Assembly (NCBI RefSeq): GCF_016745505.1
Contig: NZ_JAERUC010000182.1
Span: forward strand, 1 to 39,717
DNA length: 39,717 nt
Direction of reading: 5' to 3'
Source of the DNA: Streptomyces silvae
GTDB lineage: Bacteria > Actinomycetota > Actinomycetes > Streptomycetales > Streptomycetaceae
The translations under genes and the position numbers were made by a program. The notes under the pieces are model-generated. The model was given only the letters and a program-made list of their open reading frames with translations. It did not search any database and was not told where the DNA came from. Positions 14,688 through 23,138 of this stretch are shown piece after piece. How positions within the stretch are numbered: the first letter of the stretch is position 1; each line of letters opens with the position of its first letter.

Positions 14688-15293
14688 CTAGAGCCAGCCG
14701 TGCTCCCGGGCGATGCGGACGGCGACGTGGCGGTTCTCCGCGCCGAGCTTCATCGCGGCGGACGAGAGGTAGTTGCGTACGGTCCCGCTGGTCAGCGAGG
14801 CGCGGGCGGCGATGTCCGCGACCGGTGCCCCGTCCTCCGCGTACGACAGGAGCTCCGCCTCCCGGGGTGTCAGGGGTGACTCACCGGCGGCGATGGCGTC
14901 GGCCGCGAGCTCCTGGTCGACGTAGCGGCCGCCGGTGTGGACGGTCCGGATGATCCGCGCCAGCTCTTGCGCGGAGACCGTCTTGGGGACGAAGCCGCGC
15001 ACCCCGGCGCTCAGCGCGCGCTTCAGGGCTCCGGCCCTGGCATGGCTGGTGACGATCATCGTGGCGCAGCCGGGCACGGCGCCCCGCAGCTGGTCGGCGA
15101 CCGCGACCCCGTCGAGGCCGGGCATCTGGAGGTCGAGTACGGCGACGTCGGGGCGGTGGGCCCGCGCCATCGCCAGGGCCTCGTCGCCGGTCGCGGCCTG
15201 CGCGACGACCGTGATGTCGTCCTCCAGGGTGAGGAGCGAGGCGAGCGCGCCCCGGATGAGGTGCTCGTCGTCCGCCAGCAGGACCGTGATCAT
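14688..15293 (-). CDS. NarL/FixJ-type response regulator (DesR-like)
   Basis: The 201-residue protein has a receiver domain at 1-120, with acidic pocket D8-D9-E10, phospho-acceptor D54 in VLDLQMPGLDG and conserved K104 in FVPKT. A LuxR-type HTH follows at about 138-195 (LTPREAELLSYAEDGAPVAD, SLTSGTVRNYLSSAAMKLGA). It should be phosphorylated by the kinase encoded just upstream, whose stop overlaps this ATG in an ATGA junction. The ribosome site GGGAGGAAGG lies in the kinase gene. It is last in a four-gene operon with an ABC exporter, which is its probable target. Confidence 0.95.
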   Translation of the reverse strand: MITVLLADDEHLIRGALASLLTLEDDITVVAQAATGDEALAMARAHRPDVAVLDLQMPGLDGVAVADQLRGAVPGCATMIVTSHARAGALKRALSAGVRGFVPKTVSAQELARIIRTVHTGGRYVDQELAADAIAAGESPLTPREAELLSYAEDGAPVADIAARASLTSGTVRNYLSSAAMKLGAENRHVAVRIAREHGWL

Positions 15294-16507
15294 GCGCCTT
15301 CCTCCCAGGGGATGCGTGCGGTGAGGCGGAAGGTGCCGCCGCTGTGTTCGACGGCCAGCGTGCCGTTCAGTCCGGTCAGGCGTTCCCGCAGGCCGCTCAG
15401 GCCCGTACCCGTGCCGGGTCCCTCGTCGGGTGCGCCGTCGTTCTCCATCACGAGCAGGGCCGTGGTCGGGCCCGCCGTACGCAGGGCCATGGTGCAGCGG
15501 GAGGCGCCCTGTGCGTGGCGGAGCACGTTCGTCGTCGCCTCGCGCACCACCCAGCCGAGGGCCGACTGCACGTCCGGGGGCAGGCGGTCGGCGGGCCCGT
15601 ACTCGATGCGGCAGTCGATGCCGGCGGCCTCCAGGACGGAGCGGGCTCCGGCGAGTTCGGTGTGGAGGTCGGCGGTGCGGTAGCCGCGTACCACCGACCG
15701 GATCTCCCGCTGCGACTCCCGCGCGATGCGCTGCACCTCCTCCATGTGCTCGACCGCCTCGGGCCTGCCGCGCCGGGCGAGCTGCGCCGCGAGTTCCCCC
15801 TTGAGCGCCACGACCGCGAGGTTGCGGCCCAGGACGTCGTGCAGATCGCGGCCGAAGCGCAGGCGTTCCTCGGCGACGGCCAGGCGTGCCTGCGTCTCGC
15901 GGGCGGCCACCAGTTCCTCGACGAGCCGGACGCCCCAGCCGGAGGCCAGGGACGCGGTGGCCATGAACGGCACCATGACCGCGGTGGCGCCGATGAGGAG
16001 GATCAGGGTCTCGCCCGACAGCCCCGCCACCGCCGCGCCCGCCACGGACGCGACCGACAGGACGGCCACGAGGGCCGCCCCCGCGCGCAGTCCGAGCCCC
16101 AGCACGGGCGGCCCTGCGTAGAACATCAGCAGCCACAGCATGTAGGCCGTCAGATCGCCGTTCTCGATGCGGCCGGACGACAGCATCACGCAGCCCCAGG
16201 CCGCCATGGCCGCGGTCACCGCCGTGTACGCCGCCGCCGGCCCGTGGGGCCGCGGGCCGAGCGAGAGGTAGTGGTACAGGGCGGAGCGCCACAGCAGGAG
16301 CTGGATGCCTGCGTGCGCCACGCCCAGCACCATCACGGTGGCCGTGACCAGCGGGCCGAAGCCGCCCCGTACGACCCAGATCGTCCACAGCCCCACCTCG
16401 CAGAAGGACATGAAGCCGACGCTGCTCACGGCGTAGCGGCGGTACCGGCTGGGGCCGTCGGGGCCGCCGAGCCTCTCCACCCACTCCTCCACGCTCATGG
16501 TGCTCAT
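15290..16507 (-). CDS. Sensor histidine kinase (NarL/DesK type)
   Basis: The 405-residue protein has a multi-spanning N-terminal membrane domain with about six hydrophobic segments between residues 25 and 190 and no large extracytoplasmic loop. A HisKA_3 region follows with phospho-acceptor H223 in FGRDLHDVLGRN. The HATPase_c domain at about 300-400 includes REATTNVLRHAQG (N-box) and GTGLSGLRERL (G2 box). This architecture fits intramembrane sensing, as in DesK. ATGs at 16507 and 16498 are both possible. The gene follows the permease gene by 48 bases and overlaps the response regulator gene. Confidence 0.94.
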   Translation of the reverse strand: MSTMSVEEWVERLGGPDGPSRYRRYAVSSVGFMSFCEVGLWTIWVVRGGFGPLVTATVMVLGVAHAGIQLLLWRSALYHYLSLGPRPHGPAAAYTAVTAAMAAWGCVMLSSGRIENGDLTAYMLWLLMFYAGPPVLGLGLRAGAALVAVLSVASVAGAAVAGLSGETLILLIGATAVMVPFMATASLASGWGVRLVEELVAARETQARLAVAEERLRFGRDLHDVLGRNLAVVALKGELAAQLARRGRPEAVEHMEEVQRIARESQREIRSVVRGYRTADLHTELAGARSVLEAAGIDCRIEYGPADRLPPDVQSALGWVVREATTNVLRHAQGASRCTMALRTAGPTTALLVMENDGAPDEGPGTGTGLSGLRERLTGLNGTLAVEHSGGTFRLTARIPWEEGA

Positions 16508-16555
16508 GGTCCCCAGCTTCCTCGTCGGTGCGCCCGCGTATGCCCCGGCGTTCTG

Positions 16556-17368
16556 TCAACTGCGCGGGCCCCAACGGAACCACTGCCGCACTCCGAGGGC
16601 CGCCACACCTGTCCAGGCCAGGGCGGCGAGCAGCAGGCGGATCTGGTCCAGGCCGCCGAGGCCGCCCGTCCAGCCGCCCTGGAGGAGATCCATCACCGGT
16701 GAGAAGGGCAGCCAGGCGCTGATGTCGCCCGCCACGCCCGGCAGTACCCCACGCGGTACGAACATCCCGGAGCCGACCATGCTCAGCAGCCAGAACGGCA
16801 GGAAGGTCAGCTGCGCGCTCTCTGCCGTCCGGGTGACCGCGGCCGTCAGCGCGCCCGCGGCGACGAGCATCGCCACACCCACCAGCAGACCGAGGACCAC
16901 CAGGTGGGGCGCCGCGGGGGCGGGTGCGTCCAGGACCACCGTCAGGCCGACGATCAGCAGGACACACTGCACCAGCGCCAGCATCAGAGCCGGGAGCGCT
17001 CCGCCCGCGAAGATCTCCCAGTCGCGCACCTCGCCCGTACGCAGCCGCTTGAGCACGAGGCTCTCCCGGCGGGTCACGTACACGCCGACCAGATTCGAGT
17101 AGACGGAGAAGAACAGCGCCAGACCCAGCGAACCGGGCAGCAGGACGGTGGCGATCGACAGGCCGGTGCCGCCCAGGTCCAGGCCCTTCACCATGCCCCG
17201 CATCGAGAAGGCCGTGACGGCCGGCACGAGGAGTGCGGTGACCAGCGCGGCCCTGCTGCGCAGCAGGAGCGTCAGCTCCGCGCGGCCGAGGGCGGCCAGC
17301 CGGGCCGTGGCCCCGCTGCGCGCGGGCGCGGTCGTCCCCGGTCGTGTCACGCTCGCGGTCGTCGTCAT
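16556..17368 (-). CDS. ABC-2 type transporter permease
   Basis: The 270-residue membrane protein has six hydrophobic segments, a short Thr/Ala-rich N-terminus and the ABC-2 feature of a conserved loop after the second helix (VGVYVTRRESLVLKRLRTGE). Later helices include PALMLALVQCVLLIVGLTVV and GVAMLVAAGALTAAVTRTAE. It should form the channel for the ATPase encoded immediately upstream; the two genes overlap by 4 bases. Substrates of this subfamily range from antibiotics and peptides to lipids. Association with a NarL-type two-component pair suggests envelope-stress or self-resistance export, by inference. Confidence 0.92.
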   Translation of the reverse strand: MTTTASVTRPGTTAPARSGATARLAALGRAELTLLLRSRAALVTALLVPAVTAFSMRGMVKGLDLGGTGLSIATVLLPGSLGLALFFSVYSNLVGVYVTRRESLVLKRLRTGEVRDWEIFAGGALPALMLALVQCVLLIVGLTVVLDAPAPAAPHLVVLGLLVGVAMLVAAGALTAAVTRTAESAQLTFLPFWLLSMVGSGMFVPRGVLPGVAGDISAWLPFSPVMDLLQGGWTGGLGGLDQIRLLLAALAWTGVAALGVRQWFRWGPRS

Positions 17369-18453
17369 CGTGTCTCCCCGTTCCCGGTGCTCGCGGTGGT
17401 CCTGGTGTTCGCGGTGGTCCTGATGGTCCCGTGGTTGCCGGGGCTCCTGGTGGTCCCGTGGTTGCCGGGGCTGCCGGTGCTCTTGGTGGTCCCGTGGCGC
17501 CCGGGGTCGCCGGGGTCCCCGTGGTTGCCCGGGTTCCCGAAGTCCTCGAAGCCCTTGGCGATCTCCATGAACGCCTCTTCCAGCGACGCCGACCGCGCGT
17601 CGAGTGCGTGCAGCGTGACGCCCGCGTGGTGGGCCCAGCTGAGCAGCTCGGTGGCCGTGCGCTGGAGGTCCCGGGTCTCCAGCCGTACGGTCCCTCCCTC
17701 GTCGGAGTGCCGGGTCACGCCCATCGCCGCGAGCGGTGGCAGCTCACCGAGGAAGCGGTCCCGGGGCAGCTCGAAGCTGATCCGGGAGGGCCGCTCGGCC
17801 ACCACGTCGGCGACCCGTCCGGTGGTGGCGATCAGCCCCTGGTGCATGATCGCCAGCCGGTCGGCGAGCTGTTCGGCCTCCTCCAGGTAGTGCGTGGTGA
17901 GCAGCACGGTCGTGCCCTGGGCCTTCAGCTCGCGGATCAGGTCCCAGGTGTCGCGGCGGGACTGGGCGTCCAGGCCGGTCGTCGGCTCGTCGAGGAACAG
18001 CACCTCGGGCCGTCCGAGCAGGGCCAGTGCGAGGTCGAGGCGGCGGCGTTCGCCGCCGGAGAGCTGCTTGACGCGGACGGCGCGCCGGCCGGACAGGCTG
18101 GTCAGTTCGAGCGCCTCGTCGACGGGCCGGGCGCCGGTCGTGCAGCCCGCCCACATCCGTACGGTCTCCAGGACCGTCAGCTCCGGCGGGAAGCCGCCCT
18201 CCTGGAGCATCACCCCGATGCGGTGGCGGACCTTCCCCCGGTCGTGGAACGGGTCGTGGCCCAGCACCCGCACGCTCCCGCCGGTGGGGACGTCCTGGCC
18301 TTCCAGGAGCTCCAGCGTGGAGGTCTTGCCGGCGCCGTTGGTCCCCAGCAGGGCGAAGAGCTCGCCCCGGGCGACCGTGAAGTCGATCCCGCGTACGGCC
18401 TCGAAGCCCCGATAGCTTCGCTTCAGTCCGATGGTTTCGATGACTGCGTTCAT
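17365..18453 (-). CDS. ABC transporter ATP-binding protein with a collagen-like C-terminal tail
   Basis: The 362-residue protein contains Walker A GTNGAGKT (37-44), a Q-loop in MLQEGGFPP, signature LSGGERRRL, Walker B VLFLDEPTTGLD and H-loop TTHYLEEAEQ. It is a DrrA/CcmA-type ATPase of an ABC-2 exporter, with a C-terminal extension domain to about 305. Residues 306-362 are a low-complexity tail of Gly, Pro, Asn, His and Thr with repeated SPGNHGT units, encoded by a tandem DNA repeat at 17368-17538. I chose the ATG at 18453 because the in-frame GTG at 18462 lies inside the Shine-Dalgarno region. It is first in the operon with permease, kinase and response regulator. Confidence 0.94.
   Translation of the reverse strand: MNAVIETIGLKRSYRGFEAVRGIDFTVARGELFALLGTNGAGKTSTLELLEGQDVPTGGSVRVLGHDPFHDRGKVRHRIGVMLQEGGFPPELTVLETVRMWAGCTTGARPVDEALELTSLSGRRAVRVKQLSGGERRRLDLALALLGRPEVLFLDEPTTGLDAQSRRDTWDLIRELKAQGTTVLLTTHYLEEAEQLADRLAIMHQGLIATTGRVADVVAERPSRISFELPRDRFLGELPPLAAMGVTRHSDEGGTVRLETRDLQRTATELLSWAHHAGVTLHALDARSASLEEAFMEIAKGFEDFGNPGNHGDPGDPGRHGTTKSTGSPGNHGTTRSPGNHGTIRTTANTRTTASTGNGETR
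17368..17538 (-). repeat. Coding tandem repeat for the ABC ATPase tail
   Basis: On the plus strand the core GGTCCCGTGGTTGCCGGGGC occurs twice in near-exact form (about 17434 and 17454) with degenerate copies on both sides. It encodes the SPGNHGT-type repeats. A repeat of this kind is prone to slippage, so tail length may vary between strains. Confidence 0.7.
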
Positions 18454-18608
18454 GTCCTCCACACTCCCGGCGATACGGGGCCGGGGGCAGTGCGGTGTGT
18501 CATCAGCTCCGTATGACGGCTGTCATGTCCACAGGTGACAGACCGCACGGCCGCACCACTCGTGCCGGGCGTCGGGCCTGCGTCCGGCGCGGCGGGCCCG
18601 AGCACGGA

Positions 18609-18642
18609 AAATCCCCGTTCCGGAATTGCGGAACGGGGATTT
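18609..18642. terminator. Strong 14-bp hairpin in the divergent region before the HelD-like gene
   Basis: AAATCCCCGTTCCG (18609-18622) and its exact complement (18629-18642) flank a 6-base loop GAATTG. It lies between two divergent genes, where a terminator is not needed. It could instead be a regulator operator or the first part of a structured leader. TATATT (about 18650) just after it is a plausible -10 element for the helicase gene. Confidence 0.5.
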
Positions 18643-18661
18643 CCTCACGTATATTGAGTGG

Positions 18662-18698
18662 TTCTGTGTGCCCACAGAAAAGGCCCCTCACCGGGGCC
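18662..18698 (+). promoter_or_regulatory. Two further hairpins in the probable 5' leader of the HelD-like gene
   Basis: TTCTGTG (18662-18668) pairs with CACAGAA (18673-18679), and GGCCCC (18682-18687) pairs with GGGGCC (18693-18698). If transcription starts just after TATATT, both are in the leader RNA and end 32 bases before the TTG start. Control by attenuation is possible, but no leader peptide or terminator/antiterminator pair is proven. Confidence 0.4.
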
Positions 18699-18730
18699 AC
18701 TAGAAACACCATATCCGGCAGGGAGCGATT

Positions 18731-20968
18731 TTGTCAACTCGCGAAAACGTCGAATTGCAGAAGGAACAGGAATTCATCGACCGGCTCTACGACCGTGTCG
18801 ACGCGCTGCGCGGGGTCACCGCACAGCGCGTCGAGGACGCCCTGACCCCGGTGGGGAACAACCTGCAGGCCCGGCTCGAACGCGATGTGCTCGTCTCGGA
18901 GCGTTCCGGGCTGCTGGCCGCCCTGAATGCGGTGGACGGTTCGCTGTGCTTCGGCCGAATCGATCTCCGTAACGGCGTCGCGCACCATATCGGCCGTATC
19001 GGAATTCGTGAGGACGACACCGAGCACACGCCCCTTCTGATCGACTGGCGGGCACCGGTCGCCCGCCCCTTCTATCTCGCCACCGGGCATACGCCGATGG
19101 GGCTGCGCCGACGCAGACACCTCACCACCGAGGGCCGCACGGTGACCGAGCTGCACGACGAGATCCTCGACCTGGGGGACGACGAGCGCACCGGCTTCGA
19201 GGACCCGAGCGGCGACGCCGTGCTGCTCGCCGCGCTGAGCTCCGCCCGCACCGGCCGCATGGGCGACATCGTGCGGACCATCCAGGCCGAGCAGGACCGC
19301 ATCATCCGCGCCCCGCACCGTGGGGTCCTCGTCGTCGAGGGCGGGCCCGGCACCGGAAAGACGGCGGTCGCGCTGCACCGGGCCGCGTTCCTGCTGTACG
19401 AGCACCGGGAGCTGCTGGCCAAGCGCGCGGTCCTGGTCGTGGGCCCCAACCCGGCCTTCCTGCGCTACATCGGCGAGGTGCTGCCCGCGCTCGGCGAGAC
19501 CGGCGTCATGCTGGCCACGCAGGCCGAGCTGTTCCCGGGCGTCCACGCCCGGGGCACCGACACCCCCCGCGCGGCGGCCGTGAAGGGCGGCGCGGGCATG
19601 GCGGAGGCGCTCGCCCTCGCCGTACGCGACCGGCAGGCGCTGCCCGAGCCTGGCGCGCCCCTGGTCATCCCGCACGACGACGGCGACCTGGTCCTGGACT
19701 GGGAGATCGCCTACGAGGCCCGGCAGGCGGCCCGCGAGACCCGGCTGCCGCACAACCTCGCCCGCCCCTACTTCAGCTTCCACGTCATCGACGCCCTCAC
19801 CCGGCAGCTCACCGAACGCATCGGCGCCGACCCGTACGGCGGGCCGAACTTCCTGGGCCCGGACGACGTCGCCCAGCTCGGCAAGAGCGTCGCCGCGAGC
19901 GAGGAGGTGCACGCCGCCGTCGGTGAGCTGTGGCCGCTGCTCACCCCCGAGGACTTCCTCGCCGACTACCTCGCCGAGCCGGTGTACGTACCGGACGAGG
20001 ACGCCGAGGCCATCCGGCGCGCCCCGGGCGACCGGGAGTGGACACCGGCCGACGTCCCGCTCCTCGACGAGTCGGCCGAGCTGCTCGGCTCCGACGACAG
20101 CGCCGAGCGGGCCGCCGCCGAGGCGGAGCGACAGGAACGGGTCGCGTACGCGCAGGGCGTCCTGGATCTGTCCCGGGGCTCGGAGACGTACGAGTTCGAG
20201 GACGAGGAGGACTCGGAGGTCCTGGCCGCCCACGACATCATCGACGCCGAGCGGATGGCGGAGCGCCAGGAGGAGGCCGACCACCGCAGCGCCGCCGAGC
20301 GGGCCGCCGCCGACCGGACCTGGGCGTTCGGCCACATCATCGTGGACGAGGCGCAGGAGCTGTCGCCGATGGCCTGGCGGCTGCTGATGCGCCGGTCGCC
20401 GACCCGCTCGCTGACCCTGGTCGGCGACCCGGCGCAGACGTCCGAGGAGGCGGGCATCGGCTCCTGGGAGAAGATCCTGGAGCCGTACGTCGGCGACCGC
20501 TTCGAGCACGTACGGCTGGGCGTCAACTACCGTACGCCCGCCGAGATCATGGAGCTGGCGGCCAGGGTCGTACGGGCCGAGGACCCGTCGTTCGAGCCGC
20601 CCGGTTCGGTGCGGTCCACCGGCGAGAACCCGTGGACCCGGGACGCCGGCGCGGACCTCGCGGGCGCGGTGGCGCGGGCGGTGGAGGAGCTGACCCCCGA
20701 GGAGGGCCGCCTCGCGGTGATCGCGCCGCGTGCGCTGCACGAGGAGATCGCGGCCCCGCTCGACGGGATCACACCGGGCGCCGAACCCGACCTCACCCGG
20801 CCCGTGGTGCTGCTGGGGCCGCGCGAGGCGAAGGGGCTCGAATTCGACCATGTGCTGGTCGTGGAGCCCGGGAGGTTCGGGACGAGCGACCTGTACGTGG
20901 CGCTGACCCGCGCCACGCAGCGCCTGGGCATCGTGCACCGGGAGGAGCTGCCCGAGTCGCTGCGCTGA
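18731..20968 (+). CDS. HelD-like RNA-polymerase-associated UvrD/Rep-type helicase
   Basis: The 745-residue protein has a long charged helical N-terminus (1-60) and superfamily 1 motifs: Walker A EGGPGTGKT (203-211), motif II IIVDEAQELSP with D539-E540, LTLVGDPAQTS, VRLGVNYRTPAEIM, AKGLEFDHVLVVEPG and LYVALTRATQRLGI at the end. A large acidic insertion lies between motif Ia and motif II (about 420-530). This layout fits actinobacterial HelD/HelR proteins, which bind RNA polymerase, clear stalled complexes and in some species protect against rifamycins. It is not a typical UvrD, which would have larger 1B/2B domains. The start is TTG at 18731 with AGGGAGC; no nearby ATG or GTG fits. Confidence 0.85.
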   Translation: MSTRENVELQKEQEFIDRLYDRVDALRGVTAQRVEDALTPVGNNLQARLERDVLVSERSGLLAALNAVDGSLCFGRIDLRNGVAHHIGRIGIREDDTEHTPLLIDWRAPVARPFYLATGHTPMGLRRRRHLTTEGRTVTELHDEILDLGDDERTGFEDPSGDAVLLAALSSARTGRMGDIVRTIQAEQDRIIRAPHRGVLVVEGGPGTGKTAVALHRAAFLLYEHRELLAKRAVLVVGPNPAFLRYIGEVLPALGETGVMLATQAELFPGVHARGTDTPRAAAVKGGAGMAEALALAVRDRQALPEPGAPLVIPHDDGDLVLDWEIAYEARQAARETRLPHNLARPYFSFHVIDALTRQLTERIGADPYGGPNFLGPDDVAQLGKSVAASEEVHAAVGELWPLLTPEDFLADYLAEPVYVPDEDAEAIRRAPGDREWTPADVPLLDESAELLGSDDSAERAAAEAERQERVAYAQGVLDLSRGSETYEFEDEEDSEVLAAHDIIDAERMAERQEEADHRSAAERAAADRTWAFGHIIVDEAQELSPMAWRLLMRRSPTRSLTLVGDPAQTSEEAGIGSWEKILEPYVGDRFEHVRLGVNYRTPAEIMELAARVVRAEDPSFEPPGSVRSTGENPWTRDAGADLAGAVARAVEELTPEEGRLAVIAPRALHEEIAAPLDGITPGAEPDLTRPVVLLGPREAKGLEFDHVLVVEPGRFGTSDLYVALTRATQRLGIVHREELPESLR

Positions 20969-21037
20969 CGCGCGGGTCCGGGGGCGCGGGTCTGGGGGGG
21001 CGCGGGTCTGGGGGCGCGGGTGCCGTCGCGGCTCGCC
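20969..21037. repeat. G-rich short direct repeats after the HelD-like gene
   Basis: GCGCGGGT recurs about four times, joined by CCGGGG or CTGGGG segments. The plus strand is extremely G-rich here and could form G-quadruplexes. It lies in the convergent gap between two stops. Confidence 0.6.
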
Positions 21038-21514
21038 TCACTCGGCCAGGAGTTGCTCCAGCAGGTCCGGCTCCTCCGCGCACTGCTCCTCCAGGTCCGC
21101 GACGCCCTTCGCCACGACGTCCCTCAGATGGGCCGGGCAGGCCAGCACCTCGGACCCGAACTCCTGGCCCGCGGCCACGGCTTCGGCTTCGGCGTCCGCG
21201 TCGGGCTCGTAGAGGCGTGCAACGCGAGCCATGAGGTCCTGGGTGCGCTCGCCCCGGCGCGCATGGCCGTCCGGGTGGGCGCACGCGCCGCCGTCGAAGC
21301 CGTCGGCGGTCAGCGTGGTGGCGGCGGCACGGAGGATGCCCAGGATCTCCTGGGCAATGCCGGACGACAGGTGCAGGGACGTGGCCGCCGTGGCCGTCAG
21401 GAGCAGCAGGACGGTGCGGTCGGCGGCGGGTCCGTCGGGCCCCAGTGCCTCGTAGCGCCGGGCGGCCCGGAGAGCCGCCTCCTCGGTGGCCGTCCCACGT
21501 CCGGGCAGTTGCAC
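21038..21514 (-). CDS. Helical protein of unknown function
   Basis: This is an acidic, mainly helical 158-residue protein. It contains ADRTVLLLLTATAATSLHLS (31-50), a small Cys/His-containing segment GFDGGACAHPDGHARRGERT and an acidic tail DLEEQCAEEPDLLEQLLAE. The start is the ATG at 21514. There is no membrane segment convincing enough to call, and no family is recognised. It converges on the HelD-like gene. Codon bias supports it as real. Confidence 0.62.
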   Translation of the reverse strand: MQLPGRGTATEEAALRAARRYEALGPDGPAADRTVLLLLTATAATSLHLSSGIAQEILGILRAAATTLTADGFDGGACAHPDGHARRGERTQDLMARVARLYEPDADAEAEAVAAGQEFGSEVLACPAHLRDVVAKGVADLEEQCAEEPDLLEQLLAE

Positions 21515-22018
21515 ACGGGCCGAACTTCAGTGCGGGGGTCGGTCCCGGCGCTCGGAGCCCGGGTGCCGGGGTCCGAGCGCCGGAAGGGGGAGTTTCACCC
21601 GCCCGAGGGACGGAATCGGCGCTTCTGCCCGGCACTTGAGCTTCGGGATCCGGGCGTCGGGATGCGAGAGCCGGGATCCGAGGGCCAAGATCCGAGCGAC
21701 GCCTTTCACCGGTGGGGAAAGAAGGGGTTGGGGAAAACCTCCCCGACCTCCCTGACCCGTCAAACCCCGCAACGACCCCCGCACAGCCAGCAAGTATGAC
21801 TAATCGTGACCGACTTGCGGCGGAGCGTCGCGGCTGCCTACGGTGCGAGAACTGAACGACCCCGACGCGGTGTTGGCGCACCAGGCCGGGGTCTCACCCA
21901 AGATCGACACCTTAGGAATCCCGATCTCATGGCTACCCAGCACATTAGCTCCGCCCCTCGCACGCCCGCACCCTCCCGCCCGTACCCGATGGCCTCCCCC
22001 GGTTACGGCAAGCGGACC
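21515..22018. other. Intergenic region with degenerate GGGATCCGAG-like repeats
   Basis: About 21640-21700 contains imperfect repeats (GGGATCCGGGCG, GGGATGCGAGAGCC, GGGATCCGAGGGCC, AGATCCGAGCG), and 21530-21600 has GGTGCCGGGGTCCGAGCGCC-type copies. No gene is convincing. The end of the stretch could contain an upstream start (21929 or 21806) of the next gene. Confidence 0.5.
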
Positions 22019-23002
22019 ATGCCCGATCAACACCCGCGCACCGCAGCGGACTTCACCCTGCTCCCGGCGCGCGAACGGCAGATCGCCGGGTTCATCGAGC
22101 AGCTGCCGGACGGCGCGGCGATGGACGTCAAGAGCCTCGCCAAGCAACTCCCGCTCTACGGCCAGCAGGCCGTGGGCTCGGCCCTCAAGGCGCTGTCCAC
22201 CGCCGGATATCTGCGCCGCGTACGGTGCCTGGTCGGCGAGCCGGGCCAAGTCCGCTGGGTCTTCCGGACGTTCTGGTCGCGTACGGCCCGGGACAACGAG
22301 TGGTGGGCCGCCACCGAGGCCTCCCTCACCTCCGCCCCGGCCGCCGCGCCTGCGCCTCCGGTGCCTCTCGCGGCGCCCGCACCTCCCGCTCCGGCCGCCC
22401 TCCAGCCCGTGCCGCCCGCCCTGGTGGCCACGCCGGCCCCCGAGCCCGCGCCGCCCGCCCTGGCGGGCTCCCAGGCCGCACCCACTGCGCCCACCGCGCC
22501 CACCCTGCCCCAGCAACGCACCCCGGTCACCCCTGCCCCCGACGCCCCCTCCCCCGCCTACCTCGCCCTCGCGCGGCTCGGCCGCATCGACTCCCGGCTG
22601 GCCCTGTCCGCCGCCGACTGCGCGGCCCTGGAGGCCCGGGCCGCCGAGTGGCTCGCGCGTGGCGTGGACACCGACTACCTCACGCAGGCCCTCGTCGCCG
22701 GGCTCCCCGAGCGGGTGTCCTCCCCCGTGGGCCTGGTCCGCCGCCGCCTCACCGACAAGATCCCCCCGCACGCACCGGCCGCACCGACGCCGCCCGCACC
22801 GGACGCGCCCGTACACCGCGTGATGCTGGAGTGCACCAGGTGCGGCACCCCGGGCCGCCCCGAAGCCCTGCCCGACGGCCTGTGCCGCCCCTGCCGCGCG
22901 CCCGGACAGGACACCGCGCCCGTGACCCCGCCGGACCGGCCCGGCGAGCAGGACGTCCGTACGCTCGCCGCCGGACTCAGGGACCTGCTCAAGTCCCCTT
23001 GA
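22019..23002 (+). CDS. Helix-turn-helix protein with Pro/Ala linker and C-terminal zinc-ribbon-like motif
   Basis: The protein has 327 residues from the ATG at 22019. A winged-HTH-like N-domain (1-95) contains TAADFTLLPARERQIAGFIE, MDVKSLAKQLPLYGQQAVGS and RVRCLVGEPGQVRWVFRTFW. This is followed by WSRTARDNEWW, a Pro/Ala-rich linker of about 85 residues, a helical domain (PAYLALARLGRIDSRLALSA, LVAGLPERVSSPVGLVRRRL), and a four-cysteine motif CTRCG-x11-LCRPC near residue 275. From memory, this family recurs in many copies in Streptomyces and is often labelled MarR-like; its role is not known. In-frame ATGs at 21929 and 21989 and a GTG at 21806 are alternatives. Confidence 0.78.
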   Translation: MPDQHPRTAADFTLLPARERQIAGFIEQLPDGAAMDVKSLAKQLPLYGQQAVGSALKALSTAGYLRRVRCLVGEPGQVRWVFRTFWSRTARDNEWWAATEASLTSAPAAAPAPPVPLAAPAPPAPAALQPVPPALVATPAPEPAPPALAGSQAAPTAPTAPTLPQQRTPVTPAPDAPSPAYLALARLGRIDSRLALSAADCAALEARAAEWLARGVDTDYLTQALVAGLPERVSSPVGLVRRRLTDKIPPHAPAAPTPPAPDAPVHRVMLECTRCGTPGRPEALPDGLCRPCRAPGQDTAPVTPPDRPGEQDVRTLAAGLRDLLKSP

Positions 23003-23138
23003 GGCCCGGGCCCGCGTCATGGCGTACACCCACGGCGGCCGCCGGGGCTGCCGCACCCCACCGCATCGGGCACAGGATGTCGGGTCCGGCAGGGTGGGCC
23101 CTTCCTAACGTGAGGAAGCACAAGGGAAGGAGACCGGG

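Noticed and set aside
18609..18642. Treating the hairpin as an ordinary terminator of an upstream gene
   Set aside because: Both flanking genes point away from it, so no transcript ends here; an operator or leader role is more likely.
18734..20938. Very long open frame (734 codons) on the minus strand opposite the HelD-like gene
   Set aside because: It is the antisense of a well-supported helicase gene. In DNA with extreme third-position GC the opposite strand stays open; the translation has no motifs and is full of Arg, Gly and Val.
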